Of a stretch of 64,000 bases of DNA, positions 1-9,206 are shown piece by piece. Made by a program: the position numbers and the translations under genes. Source of the stretch: Qipengyuania marincola (lineage in GTDB: Bacteria > Pseudomonadota > Alphaproteobacteria > Sphingomonadales > Sphingomonadaceae); NCBI RefSeq assembly GCF_029688625.1, contig NZ_JARULC010000003.1, forward strand, positions 186,001-250,000, given 5' to 3'. The stretch's first letter is position 1; each line of letters begins with the position of its first letter. The notes under the pieces are model-generated. The model was not told where the DNA came from, did no database searches, and saw only the letters and a program-made list of their open reading frames with translations.

Positions 1-74
1 CGCGTCTGGAATTCGGTGCCATCGGTCATCTTGACCGTGATCATGTGGTAGTCGGGGTGCCCTTCGGCCTTCAT
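1..74 (-). CDS. rpmE: 50S ribosomal protein L31 (N-terminal part, cut by window edge)
   Basis: Reading the minus strand from ATG at 74 gives [19 protein letters not shown] followed by TEFQTR, which is the start of bacterial L31 (HPDYH and [12 protein letters not shown] region). L31 sits on the large ribosomal subunit near the central protuberance. Only the first 24 to 25 codons are present because the frame runs off the window. The usual zinc cysteines cannot be judged because they lie outside. It is separated from fabZ by 93 bp and so may have its own promoter. Confidence 0.9.
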   Translation of the reverse strand, partial: MKAEGHPDYHMITVKMTDGTEFQT

Positions 75-167
75 GATATTCGTCCTTTTAGCTTCGGAAC
101 GGTACCGACCGGTCCAGCTGTGATGGGAAAGGCGCGCGCATAGCGACGAGCGCCGATATTGGCAACC

Positions 168-626
168 TTATTCGGGTGCGTCGGCGATCATCGCGGTGAA
201 GTTGACCTCGCAGGTCACCTTGCCATCGACCGAGGCCTCGCCCGCAAACTTGCAGACCCGCGCGCGCTTCTGGACGAACTCCGCCTTGAGGTCGAGCAAC
301 ACGCCCGGTGTCACGGGACTACGGAACTTGGCGTTCTCGATCGCCATGAAATAGACGAGCTTGCCGGAGCCTGCGAGGCCGAGGCTTTCCACTGCGAGCA
401 CGCCGGCGGCCTGCGCCAGCGCCTCGATCTGGAGGACGCCCGGCATGATCGGCGCGCCGGGAAAATGCCCCTGGAAGAAGTCCTCGTTGAAGCTGACCGC
501 CTTGATCGCGTGGATGCGCTCGTCGACGACCAGCTCTTTCACGCGATCTACGAGGAGCAGGGGATAGCGATGCGGGAGGCGCTTTAGCACCTCGACGATA
601 TCGAAACCGGTGTCCGTCTCGCTCAT
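168..626 (-). CDS. fabZ: 3-hydroxyacyl-ACP dehydratase FabZ
   Basis: Encodes 152 residues with the single hot-dog fold of FabZ, which removes water from 3-hydroxyacyl-ACP in the fatty-acid elongation cycle. The catalytic region is visible: [12 protein letters not shown] carries the active-site His, and [20 protein letters not shown] carries the catalytic Glu. The start at 626 (MSETDTGF) is preferred to an upstream in-frame extension because the extension is arginine-rich antisense-like sequence with no homology and overlaps the ompH coding end. It lies 22 bp after ompH in the same direction. In many proteobacteria lpxD precedes and lpxA follows fabZ; neither is present here. Confidence 0.95.
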   Translation of the reverse strand: MSETDTGFDIVEVLKRLPHRYPLLLVDRVKELVVDERIHAIKAVSFNEDFFQGHFPGAPIMPGVLQIEALAQAAGVLAVESLGLAGSGKLVYFMAIENAKFRSPVTPGVLLDLKAEFVQKRARVCKFAGEASVDGKVTCEVNFTAMIADAPE

Positions 627-648
627 GCCCTGTTTCCCCGTTGGCGGA

Positions 649-1326
649 TCAACGACCGCTGGGCTGCGCCTGTTGTTGCTGCTGGGCAGCCTGCTGCGCG
701 GCCTGCTGCTGCGCCACACCGAGCAGGATTTGCGAGACAGCCTGCTGCGTCTGCAGCGATTCCTGGCGCGGACGCCAGTTGGCGGGAGGCGTGATCTGCA
801 CCGAAGAGACACGCTGATTCATCACATTGACGAGATCGGCGGTTACATTCAGCGTATCCGGCGCCCACTGCACGGCTTCGGGCGTCAGGAGCAGCTGAAT
901 GTTCTTCTGCTGGACGACCTGCTGCTGGACATTGCTGTAGTCGTTGATCAGCTGCTCGATGGCATAGGTCTGCGCCAGCACGATGGGCTGCGAAGCCTGC
1001 TGGATCTGCTCTTCCTTCTGCTGGATCTGCTGCACGACCGACGGATTGGCCTGGGCTTCGGCCTGCGTCAGCTGGCCATCGCTATTGGTGTCGAGGCTTT
1101 GCTGCAGCGTGGCCGCTTCCTGGCGCAGCGTACGGATTTGCTGGATCTGCGAGGCGTATTGCTGCTCGATCTGCTGATAGGCGTTGATGCGCGCCTGCGA
1201 GCGGACGATGACCGCTTCCGGACTGCTGGTGGCAATCGCGCCGGTAACCTGCGCAGCGACCGGCGTGCCGGAAACGGCCGCGCCTGCGAGTGCCGCGGCA
1301 GCGAAGAGCTTGGTGGTAGTTTTCAT
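649..1326 (-). CDS. OmpH/Skp-family periplasmic chaperone with an EF-hand-like loop
   Basis: 225 residues with a signal peptide (cleavage near AAAALAG..PVAAQ, residues 1-25), then long glutamine-rich helices typical of Skp/OmpH, the trimeric periplasmic chaperone that holds unfolded outer-membrane proteins for BamA. Its stop-start arrangement with bamA (1-bp overlap, TGATG) supports this role. Two oddities are seen directly. Residues 79-90 read [12 protein letters not shown], an exact EF-hand calcium loop pattern (D-x-N-x-D-G-x-L-x-x-x-E) between the coiled-coil arms. The C-terminus (about 203-220) is a low-complexity Gln/Ala tract. It is longer than E. coli Skp (about 160 residues). Calcium binding is inference. 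Confidence 0.85.
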   Translation of the reverse strand: MKTTTKLFAAAALAGAAVSGTPVAAQVTGAIATSSPEAVIVRSQARINAYQQIEQQYASQIQQIRTLRQEAATLQQSLDTNSDGQLTQAEAQANPSVVQQIQQKEEQIQQASQPIVLAQTYAIEQLINDYSNVQQQVVQQKNIQLLLTPEAVQWAPDTLNVTADLVNVMNQRVSSVQITPPANWRPRQESLQTQQAVSQILLGVAQQQAAQQAAQQQQQAQPSGR

Positions 1327-3983
1327 CAGAATTGCGTTCCTACGTTGAATGAGAAGGTCTTGGTGTCGTCTCCGACTTCCTTCTTGATGATCTGGGCAAT
1401 ATCGATCCTGAATGGACCGAAGGGTGAATTCCAGTTCACCCCGATGCCCGCCGAAATGCGCGGCGCAGCCGTATTGCCGACGAAGACCTCGCGATAGAAC
1501 GAGGTTTCCGGAATGAACGGCGGACGGGCCGTGCCATCGTCATTGGTGGGGTCGAGGGTGGGCAGGCCGTCAGGCCCGATGAACAGCGGTTCGCCCCCTT
1601 GGGTCGCTTGGCGACCATTGGGCTGGTTGACGAGCGTGGGCCGGGTGATTGCGAACAGCGAGCCGACATCGACCCACACCGACGGCCGGATGCCCAGTTC
1701 GCGAACGCCGCTGCCGAGGGGGATCTCCAGCTCCGCACGGCCCTGGTAGTAGGCCTTGCCCCCGATGGAGTCGTCGAACCGCTGATCGGCGTTCAGAGCG
1801 TCTTCGATCGGCGTGAGAATGCGCGGTCCGGCAGGGTTGTCCGGATCAATCGTGTAATTCAGGCGGACGATACGCGGGCCGATGCCGCGAATGTCGAAGC
1901 CACGCATCTGCGGCTCGCCGAGGAAGAAGCGGTCGGTCAGGCGGATGCTGTCGCGCCCCGGCTCATCGCTGTCTTCGAGACCGCGGATCCAGCCGCCCTC
2001 GCCCGCCAGCGAGAACACGAAGCCGCTGCCGAGCGGCCAGTATTTGGCCATCCGAGCGCGCGAACGGACATATTTTTCCGAGCCGCCCAGCCCTGCGAAT
2101 TCATTCGTCCAGCTGATCGTCTCGCCACGTGTGGGCCGCAAGCGGCTGTCGAGCGTGTTGTAGTTGAGCGAGAGGCCGAGAATCGAGCTCGACCGCTCGC
2201 CGATCGCCTCGCACAGGAAGCGCGATGCGCGGCACTCGCCATTCTCGAAGAACTCGTCGCCGAGCGATACGTCGTCATAGTTGAACGTGTAGCTGCCGAT
2301 GGCCGAGAGGTACTCGGTCAGCGGCACGCCCAGCCGTAGCGAGGCACCGGTGGTGGCCTGCTCGTAGGTCGTGTTGCGTTCGTTGTTGCGGAAGTTGAAG
2401 CTGTTGAAGTCGCGCCGGTAAATGTCGACGCCAGCCGAGATATTGCGATCGAACAGGTAGGGTTCGGTGAAACTCACCTGCGCCGACTTGGAATAGCGCG
2501 AGTAGTTGACGCTGAGCCCGACGGTCTGTCCGCGGCCGCGGAAATTGCGCTGGCGGATGGAGCCGGCAAGGATGAAGCTTTCGAGCGAGCTGAAGCCCGC
2601 CGAGAGCTGCAGTTCGCCGGTGGCCTGTTCTTCGACATTGGCTTCGAGGATGATCCGGTCGGGCGCGCTGCCTTCGACCTGGTTGATCTCGAAATTCTCT
2701 TGGAAGTAGCCCAGCGAATTGATGCGCGCGGTCGAGCGGGCGACGGCGAGCGAATTGAAGGCATCGCCTTCCGCGATACGGAACTCGCGGCGAACGACCT
2801 TGTCCTGCGTCAGCGTATTGCCGTTGACGTCGATCCGCTCGACATAGACGCGCGGCGCCTCGCGCAGGACGAATTCGACGTCCATCGTCAGGGTCTCGGG
2901 ATTGCGGCGAAATTCCGGGCTGACCCCGGCAAAGGCATAGCCGAAGGTGCCGGCCAGCTCGGTCAGCTGTTCGACCGTGTCCTCGACCAGCTTGGCATCG
3001 TACCAGTCGCCCTGCTTCATCGGCAGGCGGGCGGCCATCGCGTCGCTGTCGAAGTCGCGAATCTGGCTGTCGACGCTGATGTCCCCGAACTTGTAGCGCT
3101 CGCCTTCCTCGACGACGTAGGTGATGATGAAATCTCGCTTGTCCGGCGTCAGCTCGGCGACCGCCGAAACGACGCGGAAGTCGGCATAGCCTTCGGTCAG
3201 GTAGAACTGGCGCAGCTTCTGCTGGTCGAAGGCGAGGCGGTCGGGGTCGTAACTGGTATTGGAGCTGAAGAAGCTGGTGAGGCGCGCCTGCTTGGTCAGC
3301 ATCTCGCCGCGCAGCTCGCCATCCGAGAACTCTTCATTGCCGATGATGTTGATCTGGCGGACCTTGGATTTCGGCCCTTCGTTGATCTCGAACACCACGT
3401 CGACGCGGTTCTGGCTCAGCTGCACCATGTTCGGCTCGACGGTCGCGGCGAACCGGCCCTGGCGCTTGTAGAGCTCGATAATGCGCGCCACGTCGGCACG
3501 GACTTTCGAGCGCGTGAAGATCTGGCGCGGGGCCAGCTTGATTTCGGGCAGGATCTTGTCGTTCTTGATCCGCTTGTTGCCCTCGAGGATGATGCGGTTG
3601 ATGACCGGGTTTTCGACCACGGTGATGACGACATTGCCGTCATTATTCACCACGCTGGCATTCGAGAACAGTTCGGTGGCGTAGAGGTCCTTGAGGACAT
3701 CGTCGCCGCGCGCCTGGCTCCAGGCATCGCCGGGCCGCAGGCGGATGTAGGACAGGATGGTTTGCGGCTCGAGCCGCTGCGCCCCGCTGACGGCGATGGA
3801 CTGCACGACCTCTTGCTGCGGAGCAGTCGCCTGCGGTGCGGGCTGGGCTTCCTCGCCCTCCTCCTGTGCAAGGGCCGTATACGGCACGCCTGCGAGCATT
3901 GTGCCTGCGAGCAGGCCCAGGGCCAGCCGTGCGGTCGAGCTCTTGCGGCATGCGGCTGCAGTTGCAAAATCAGTCATCGACAA
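1326..3983 (-). CDS. bamA: Outer membrane protein assembly factor BamA
   Basis: 885 residues: a signal peptide ending near TALAQEEG (about residue 40), five POTRA repeats (roughly 60-440; phrases such as ILEGNKRIKNDKI and VNGNTLTQDKVVRREFRI mark POTRA units), then the 16-stranded Omp85 barrel ending in phenylalanine (FNVGTQF), the usual BAM-recognised terminal signature. The barrel contains the conserved RGF-type loop motif (QMRGFDIRGIGPR). It inserts beta-barrel proteins into the outer membrane. It sits between rseP (165 bp upstream) and the ompH chaperone gene (1-bp overlap), the standard alphaproteobacterial order. Confidence 0.97.
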   Translation of the reverse strand: MSMTDFATAAACRKSSTARLALGLLAGTMLAGVPYTALAQEEGEEAQPAPQATAPQQEVVQSIAVSGAQRLEPQTILSYIRLRPGDAWSQARGDDVLKDLYATELFSNASVVNNDGNVVITVVENPVINRIILEGNKRIKNDKILPEIKLAPRQIFTRSKVRADVARIIELYKRQGRFAATVEPNMVQLSQNRVDVVFEINEGPKSKVRQINIIGNEEFSDGELRGEMLTKQARLTSFFSSNTSYDPDRLAFDQQKLRQFYLTEGYADFRVVSAVAELTPDKRDFIITYVVEEGERYKFGDISVDSQIRDFDSDAMAARLPMKQGDWYDAKLVEDTVEQLTELAGTFGYAFAGVSPEFRRNPETLTMDVEFVLREAPRVYVERIDVNGNTLTQDKVVRREFRIAEGDAFNSLAVARSTARINSLGYFQENFEINQVEGSAPDRIILEANVEEQATGELQLSAGFSSLESFILAGSIRQRNFRGRGQTVGLSVNYSRYSKSAQVSFTEPYLFDRNISAGVDIYRRDFNSFNFRNNERNTTYEQATTGASLRLGVPLTEYLSAIGSYTFNYDDVSLGDEFFENGECRASRFLCEAIGERSSSILGLSLNYNTLDSRLRPTRGETISWTNEFAGLGGSEKYVRSRARMAKYWPLGSGFVFSLAGEGGWIRGLEDSDEPGRDSIRLTDRFFLGEPQMRGFDIRGIGPRIVRLNYTIDPDNPAGPRILTPIEDALNADQRFDDSIGGKAYYQGRAELEIPLGSGVRELGIRPSVWVDVGSLFAITRPTLVNQPNGRQATQGGEPLFIGPDGLPTLDPTNDDGTARPPFIPETSFYREVFVGNTAAPRISAGIGVNWNSPFGPFRIDIAQIIKKEVGDDTKTFSFNVGTQF

Positions 3984-4148
3984 GGGGAATCCCGTCCTCG
4001 TTACAATCCGTGGAGTGCGGCTCGCTTTGCGCTGGCCGGCACCGGTTTTCCGCCTGCGCAGCGGACCGCAGGTCCCCTGCCCTAAGCGCCGGTCCCAATC
4101 AAGCGTTGCGGCTGTGAAAAGCCTCCCTCCCGGACACCATTTCCCCGG

Positions 4149-5291
4149 CTAATTCCCGAAGAACGGGAGACCGGCCAGGTCGTTCACAGTGACGAATATC
4201 ATCAGCATGAGCACGAGGGCCACGCCGGCGCGATACGCCACTTCGGTTCCACGGGGGCCGATGGGTTTCCGGCGGACCGCTTCGGCCGCGTAGAAAGCCA
4301 GGTGCCCACCGTCGAGCGCCGGGATTGGCAGGAGGTTGATGAATGCCAAGTTAAGCGAAATGAGCGCCACGAAATTGGTAAAGGCGAGCGCGCCCATGCT
4401 GAGTTGTTCGCCCGAGAATTTGGCGATCTTGACCGGTCCGCCAAGCTCCTGAACGGATCGCTCACCGGTAAATATCTGCGCGATCCCGGTCAGCATCATA
4501 TCGACGATTCCGATCGAATGATCGACTGCGAGGCCGAGGCTGGCAAAAATCCCTTGCGGCTCGAATTCGTACTCCGCCCCGGCGGCCTCGATACCGACCA
4601 GGCCGATCTTCGACTTGTTGCCGAAACGGTCTTCGATCTCGTGGCTGCCCACGGGCACGGCAAAGGTTTCGCGGGCGCCGTCGCGCAGCACAGTGATGTC
4701 GAGCGTGCGGCCCGGATACATCATGATCGCATCCTGCACGTCGCGGAAACTTGCCATCGCTTCGCCTTCGACCGACACGATCCGGTCGCCCTGCAACAGG
4801 CCGGCCTCGCGCGCAGGAGAAGTCTCGGCGAATTGCGCGATAGTCAGCTGCTGGTCGGCATCCGCCGGTACCGGCTTGCCGTAGAAGGCGAAGAAACTGG
4901 CGAAGATGGCCAGCGTGACGAGGATGTTGGTGGCCGGCCCGGCAAAGACGATCAGCGCGCGCTTCCACAGTGCTGCATGGTGAAAGCTGCCGGCGCGTTC
5001 TTCCGCGCTCGCCTGATCGGTGGCGTTCCGGTCGGGAATGCTGGCAGGGTTCATGTCGCCCTTGAACTGGACATAGCCGCCCAGCGGCAGGACAGACAGT
5101 TTCCAGCGGGTGCCACGTTTGTCCGTGAAGCCCCAGATTTCCTTGCCGAATCCTACCGAGAACGCTTCTGCATGGACGCCGAACCAGCGACCCACCAGAT
5201 AGTGCCCAAGCTCGTGCACCGTGACCAGCGGCCCCAGCAGCAGGGGGAAGCCGAGGACGTAATAGACCCAGAGGGGCAGCAGGTTTTCCAA
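4149..5291 (-). CDS. rseP: Site-2 zinc metalloprotease RseP family
   Basis: 380-residue integral membrane protease. The zinc motif HELGH (H26, E27, H30) lies in the first transmembrane helix and the distal ligand motif LDGGH is in a C-terminal helix (about residue 320). A PDZ domain (about 125-210, with the GDRIVSVEGEAM segment) separates the halves. In this family the enzyme cleaves membrane-embedded substrates such as anti-sigma factors and signal-peptide remnants. It follows dxr by 2 bp. The substrate in this organism is not visible from the sequence. Confidence 0.95.
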   Translation of the reverse strand: MENLLPLWVYYVLGFPLLLGPLVTVHELGHYLVGRWFGVHAEAFSVGFGKEIWGFTDKRGTRWKLSVLPLGGYVQFKGDMNPASIPDRNATDQASAEERAGSFHHAALWKRALIVFAGPATNILVTLAIFASFFAFYGKPVPADADQQLTIAQFAETSPAREAGLLQGDRIVSVEGEAMASFRDVQDAIMMYPGRTLDITVLRDGARETFAVPVGSHEIEDRFGNKSKIGLVGIEAAGAEYEFEPQGIFASLGLAVDHSIGIVDMMLTGIAQIFTGERSVQELGGPVKIAKFSGEQLSMGALAFTNFVALISLNLAFINLLPIPALDGGHLAFYAAEAVRRKPIGPRGTEVAYRAGVALVLMLMIFVTVNDLAGLPFFGN

Positions 5292-5293
5292 AG

Positions 5294-6451
5294 TCAGGCG
5301 AGCTCCAGCAATTCGTTCGCACGATGTCGCGCAGTCTCGTCAACGCGCAGGACCTCGTCGAGGGTCTGCGGCGCATCCGGCAATTCGCCATCCGAGAGAA
5401 CGCGGTCCACCAATACGGGAATACGGCTGAACGGTACCTTACGATCGAGGAAAGCGGCCACGGCGACCTCGTTCGCGGCATTGAGCACCGCCGGGGCCGC
5501 CCCGCCCTCGCTGATCGCCTCGCGACACAGGCGCGTCGCGGGGAAGACATCCTCGTTCGGAGCCTCGAAATCGAGCCGGCCGATCGCCGGCAGGTCGAGC
5601 GGCGCCATCGGCGTATCCATGCGCTGCGGCCAGGCCAGACAGCTGGCAATGGGCACGCGCATGTCCGAAGGCCCGAGTTGCGCGAGGATCGAGCCATCGC
5701 GATATTCGACCATCGAATGAATAATGCTCTGCGGATGGACCACGATCTCGATATTATCGAGCCCGACCGGGAACAGGTGATGGGCCTCGATCAGCTCCAG
5801 CCCCTTGTTGAACATGGTGGCGGAATCGATCGTGATCTTCGCGCCCATGTCCCAATTTGGGTGCTTGAGCGCCTGTTCGCGGGTTACATTCGCGAGTTGC
5901 TCGGCGCTGAAGGTGCGGAAAGGTCCGCCACTGGCGGTCAGGATTACGCGCCGCACGTCCTCGATCCGATTGCCCGCAAGGCACTGGAAGATCGCATTGT
6001 GCTCCGAATCCGTCGGCAGCAGGGTCGCGCCGTGGCGCTCGACCGCAGCCTTGAGAATTTCGCCCGCCGAAACCAGCGCTTCCTTGTTGGCGAGCGCGAT
6101 GGTGCCGCCCTGCTCGATCGCCGCCATGACCGGCCCTAGGCCCGCACAGCCGACGATCGCGGCGACGGTAATGTCCACCGGGCGCGATGCCACTTCGCAC
6201 AGGGCGCGCTTGCCGCCAGCCGCTTCGATACCCGATCCGTCGAGAGCGGCACGCAGATCGTCGAGGCAGCTTTCGTCCGCCACCACCGCAACTTCGGCGC
6301 GAAATTCCCTGGCCAGCGCCGCGAGCTCCGCGACGTTGCAATTTGCCGTCAGCGCAGTGACGCGCCAATCGTCGGGCGCGCGGCGAATGAGGTCGAGCGT
6401 CGATGTGCCGACCGAGCCGGTCGCGCCGAGGATGGACACCGTGCGCGTCAC
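5294..6451 (-). CDS. dxr: 1-deoxy-D-xylulose 5-phosphate reductoisomerase
   Basis: 385 residues starting at GTG 6451 (reading VTRTVSILGATGSVG, where GATGSVG is the NADPH-binding loop). This start gives a GTGA 4-bp overlap with the end of cdsA and aligns with the family N-terminus; a much longer in-frame extension upstream runs antisense-like through cdsA and is rejected. Catalytic metal and substrate residues appear as ALANKEALV and LLPTDSEHNAIFQ, with ASGGPFR following. It converts DXP to MEP, the committed step of the non-mevalonate isoprenoid pathway, and so supplies precursors to uppS in the same block. Confidence 0.97.
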   Translation of the reverse strand: MTRTVSILGATGSVGTSTLDLIRRAPDDWRVTALTANCNVAELAALAREFRAEVAVVADESCLDDLRAALDGSGIEAAGGKRALCEVASRPVDITVAAIVGCAGLGPVMAAIEQGGTIALANKEALVSAGEILKAAVERHGATLLPTDSEHNAIFQCLAGNRIEDVRRVILTASGGPFRTFSAEQLANVTREQALKHPNWDMGAKITIDSATMFNKGLELIEAHHLFPVGLDNIEIVVHPQSIIHSMVEYRDGSILAQLGPSDMRVPIASCLAWPQRMDTPMAPLDLPAIGRLDFEAPNEDVFPATRLCREAISEGGAAPAVLNAANEVAVAAFLDRKVPFSRIPVLVDRVLSDGELPDAPQTLDEVLRVDETARHRANELLELA

Positions 6452-7164
6452 AGCGCTGCTCCAAACACGGCCGCTGCCAGCAAGGTCACCGGAATCATTC
6501 CGTCGGTACGGTCGAAGACCCCGCCATGCCCGGGAATGAGCTGAGAGCTGTCCTTCACTCCGGCCCTGCGCTTCAACCAGCTCTCGAAGAAATCGCCTGC
6601 CTGCGCAAAAACCGCGACGACCGCACCCATGCCGAGCAATTGCACCATGTCGTAGACATCCAGCCAATCTCCCACCGATCCGACCGCAGCGTGCGACACG
6701 ACGTAGAGCCAGCCGGTCAGCCAGATTGCCGCCCCGACGGTCCCGCCAAGCAGGCCCGCCCAGGTCTTCGATGGGCTTATCGCGGGCGCAATCTTCGGGC
6801 CACCCAGGGTCCGGCCGAAGAAATAGGCGAAGGTATCGACGAACACGACCGCGCCGATGATGCCGATCACCATGGCCGAAGGAAAGCGGATCAGCGCAGA
6901 ACCGGCGAGGCCGATATAGATTGCCCCCGCCGCAATGCCGATGAACCGGGCACCCTGTTGACGTGTCGCCTTGAGTACCAGCAACACGAATTCCGCAAGC
7001 GTCGCCACGACCACCGCACCGATGAACAGGTCGAGCCATATGCCGCCCAGCCACAGCGCGAGGCCGGCCACTGCGACCATGACCAGCGCCGATACGGCGC
7101 GAGCGGGCAGGTCTGCGTTCTTGCCCTTCGCGGGCATCGCTTCTGCTGCCTTACCGTCCACCAA
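6448..7164 (-). CDS. cdsA: Phosphatidate cytidylyltransferase
   Basis: 238 residues, with about six to seven hydrophobic segments, making CDP-diacylglycerol from phosphatidate and CTP. The C-terminal family signature is recognisable around SPSKTWAGLLGG and the acidic residues in VVFVDTFAYFFGR. It overlaps uppS by 14 bp and dxr by 4 bp, so translation is likely coupled. Its product feeds PssA, which is encoded about 6 kb away in this window. The N-terminal cytoplasmic stretch of about 20 residues is unremarkable. Confidence 0.95.
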   Translation of the reverse strand: MVDGKAAEAMPAKGKNADLPARAVSALVMVAVAGLALWLGGIWLDLFIGAVVVATLAEFVLLVLKATRQQGARFIGIAAGAIYIGLAGSALIRFPSAMVIGIIGAVVFVDTFAYFFGRTLGGPKIAPAISPSKTWAGLLGGTVGAAIWLTGWLYVVSHAAVGSVGDWLDVYDMVQLLGMGAVVAVFAQAGDFFESWLKRRAGVKDSSQLIPGHGGVFDRTDGMIPVTLLAAAVFGAAL

Positions 7165-7834
7165 AGCGCCTCTCCCGGTCGCCGAAATCCGCCAGTGCCT
7201 GCTTGAACAGCGCGGGCGTGAAATCGGGCCATAGCACGTCGGTGAAGATCATTTCGGCATAGGCCGCCTGCCACAAGAGGAAATTCGACAGGCGAACCTC
7301 GCCGCTGGTGCGGATCAGCAGGTCGAGCGGCGGGAGCGGCGCGGTATAGAGATGTGCCTCGAGGCTCTCCTCCGTGATCTCGCCATTTGCCGCCGCCTTG
7401 CGCGCCGCGGCCACGATCTCCGCCTGCGAACCGTAGTTCAGCGCTACCGCCAGCGTGCGCGAGCCGCCACTGGTCTGCTCCAGCGCATCCTCCAGCATGG
7501 CGACGATATCGGGCGCCAGCGCTTGCCAGTCGCCAAGGATGTGCAGCTTCACGTCATTGGCGATGAATTCGGGCAGGTCGGACTTGATGAATTTGCGCAT
7601 CAGATCCATCAGGTCGTCGACCTCATCCTCGGGCCGTTTCCAGTTTTCGGAGCTGAAGGCATAGAGCGTCAGGCAGTCGACCTGCGTGTCTTTCAGGCTG
7701 CGCACCAGCTCGCGCACCGCCTCCACACCCTTGCGGTGGCCCATGACGCGCGGCAGATGCCGGCGCTTCGCCCAGCGGCCGTTGCCATCCATGATGATGG
7801 CGACATGGCGGGCCTGCTGGCCTTCCCCACTCAT
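7151..7834 (-). CDS. uppS: Undecaprenyl diphosphate synthase (cis-prenyltransferase)
   Basis: 227 residues with all landmarks of bacterial UppS: HVAIIMDGNGRWAKRR near the N-terminus (catalytic Asp and diphosphate-binding Arg), SSENW, and the C-terminal IRTSGEVRLSNF and WQAAYAE segments. It condenses eight IPP units onto farnesyl diphosphate to make the C55 lipid carrier for peptidoglycan and surface polysaccharides. It lies 22 bp after frr and overlaps cdsA. A length of about 230 is a little shorter than E. coli UppS (253) but normal for alphaproteobacteria. Confidence 0.96.
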   Translation of the reverse strand: MSGEGQQARHVAIIMDGNGRWAKRRHLPRVMGHRKGVEAVRELVRSLKDTQVDCLTLYAFSSENWKRPEDEVDDLMDLMRKFIKSDLPEFIANDVKLHILGDWQALAPDIVAMLEDALEQTSGGSRTLAVALNYGSQAEIVAAARKAAANGEITEESLEAHLYTAPLPPLDLLIRTSGEVRLSNFLLWQAAYAEMIFTDVLWPDFTPALFKQALADFGDRERRFGGR

Positions 7835-7856
7835 TCAGAAGCTCGGAATCCTGCCC

Positions 7857-8414
7857 TTACTGGGTCAGGATTTCCTGGACCTTCTTCTCGACCGCCTCGT
7901 CCGTTTCGGCGACGTATTTGTCGGTCAGCTTCTGGACCTCGTCCTCCGACCGCTTGCGCTCGTCTTCGGAAATTTCCTTTTTCTTCTCGTCTTCCTTCAG
8001 CGCTTCCATGCCGTCGCGGCGCACGTTGCGGATGGCGATCTTGCCCTTCTCGCCATATTCGCCCGCCAGCTTGGCGAGATCCTTGCGGCGTTCCTCGGTC
8101 AGATCGGGCATGGGCAGGCGGATGGTCTGGCCATCCTGCATCGGGTTGAGGCCGAGATTGGCCTTGGCGATGCCCTTTTCCACCGCGTTGACATTGGCCT
8201 TGTCCCACACCTGTACGCTCAGCATGCGCGGTTCCGGCGCGGATACGGTCGCAACCTGATTGAGCGGCATCATGGAACCGTAGACCTCGACCACGACCGG
8301 ATCGAGCAGGCTGGTATTGGCGCGGCCAGTGCGCAGGCCCGAAAGATCGCCCTTCAGGCTTTCGACGGCGCCCTTCATGCGGCGCTCGATGTCTGCTTTG
8401 TCGTATTTGGCCAT
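7857..8414 (-). CDS. frr: Ribosome recycling factor
   Basis: 185 residues, the canonical RRF length. The family pattern is seen as [21 protein letters not shown] near the N-terminus and [18 protein letters not shown] in the second half of the three-helix bundle. Together with EF-G it splits post-termination ribosomes. It follows pyrH by 12 bp in the conserved pyrH-frr-uppS order. Confidence 0.97.
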   Translation of the reverse strand: MAKYDKADIERRMKGAVESLKGDLSGLRTGRANTSLLDPVVVEVYGSMMPLNQVATVSAPEPRMLSVQVWDKANVNAVEKGIAKANLGLNPMQDGQTIRLPMPDLTEERRKDLAKLAGEYGEKGKIAIRNVRRDGMEALKEDEKKKEISEDERKRSEDEVQKLTDKYVAETDEAVEKKVQEILTQ

Positions 8415-8426
8415 GCTGGCTCCCTC

Positions 8427-9152
8427 TTACCTCTTCTCGTTCGTGACGACCGTCTGAACACCCTCGCCCGCGATGACCCGGGCCAAATTGCCCTTCTCAC
8501 GGATCGAGAACACGACGATCGGAATATTGTTGTCGCGGCACAGGGCCACAGCGCTGGCATCCATGACCTTCAGGTCATCTGCCAGAACCTTGCTGTAAGT
8601 CACGGTATCAAAACGCTTAGCATCGGCGTTCTTCTTGGGGTCGCTGTCATAGACGCCATCGACGCTGGTACCCTTGAGCAGCGCATCGCAGCGCATTTCG
8701 GCAGCGCGCAAAGCGGCGCCGCTGTCGGTGGTGAAATAGGGCGCGCCGACACCGGCAGCGAAGATCACCACGCGGCCTTTCTCGAGATGCCGTTCGGCTC
8801 GGCGGCGGATTACCGGTTCGCACACCTGATCCATCTGCACCGCGCTCTGCACGCGGGTTTGCACGCCGATCTGTTCGAGCGCGTTCTGCATTGCCAGCGC
8901 GTTCATCACCGTGGCCAGCATGCCCATGTAGTCGGCCTGCGCCCGGTCCATGCCCTGCGCCGCCCCGGCCATGCCGCGGAAGATATTGCCGCCACCGATC
9001 ACGAGACAGATTTCGAGGCCGGTTTCCTTGGCCGCCTTCACCTCTTTCGCCAGTTCCATGACGAAGGCCGGATCGATGCCGAACTGCTGGTCTCCCATCA
9101 ACACCTCGCCCGACAGTTTCAGGAGGACGCGTTTCATGGAGGACAAGGGCAT
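8427..9152 (-). CDS. pyrH: UMP kinase
   Basis: 241 residues of the amino acid kinase fold. Motifs: [11 protein letters not shown] (phosphate binding, residues about 9-19), GGGNIFRG, and DKRFDTVTY-like region near 160. It phosphorylates UMP to UDP. The chosen start is [12 protein letters not shown] at 9152; an internal ATG at 9137 (MKRVLLK) is an alternative, and neither has a strong Shine-Dalgarno sequence. A far longer upstream frame extends under the divergent metallophosphoesterase gene and is rejected. The first gene of the pyrH-frr-uppS-cdsA-dxr unit, so its promoter should lie in the 54 bp before 9207 or inside the neighbouring gene. Confidence 0.96.
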   Translation of the reverse strand: MPLSSMKRVLLKLSGEVLMGDQQFGIDPAFVMELAKEVKAAKETGLEICLVIGGGNIFRGMAGAAQGMDRAQADYMGMLATVMNALAMQNALEQIGVQTRVQSAVQMDQVCEPVIRRRAERHLEKGRVVIFAAGVGAPYFTTDSGAALRAAEMRCDALLKGTSVDGVYDSDPKKNADAKRFDTVTYSKVLADDLKVMDASAVALCRDNNIPIVVFSIREKGNLARVIAGEGVQTVVTNEKR

Positions 9153-9206
9153 GGGCGCAGGAGAATCCGTATTGCGGTGGAGCTTGCGGCTCCTTAGCGA
9201 TGAACC

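Noticed and set aside
2700-4085. 461-codon plus-strand frame antisense to bamA
   Set aside because: Shadow of a strongly conserved gene; composition typical of antisense frames.
5294-7054. Long N-terminal extension of dxr (586 codons)
   Set aside because: The extra 200 codons are an out-of-frame reading of cdsA; the GTG at 6451 matches the Dxr N-terminus and gives a normal GTGA overlap.
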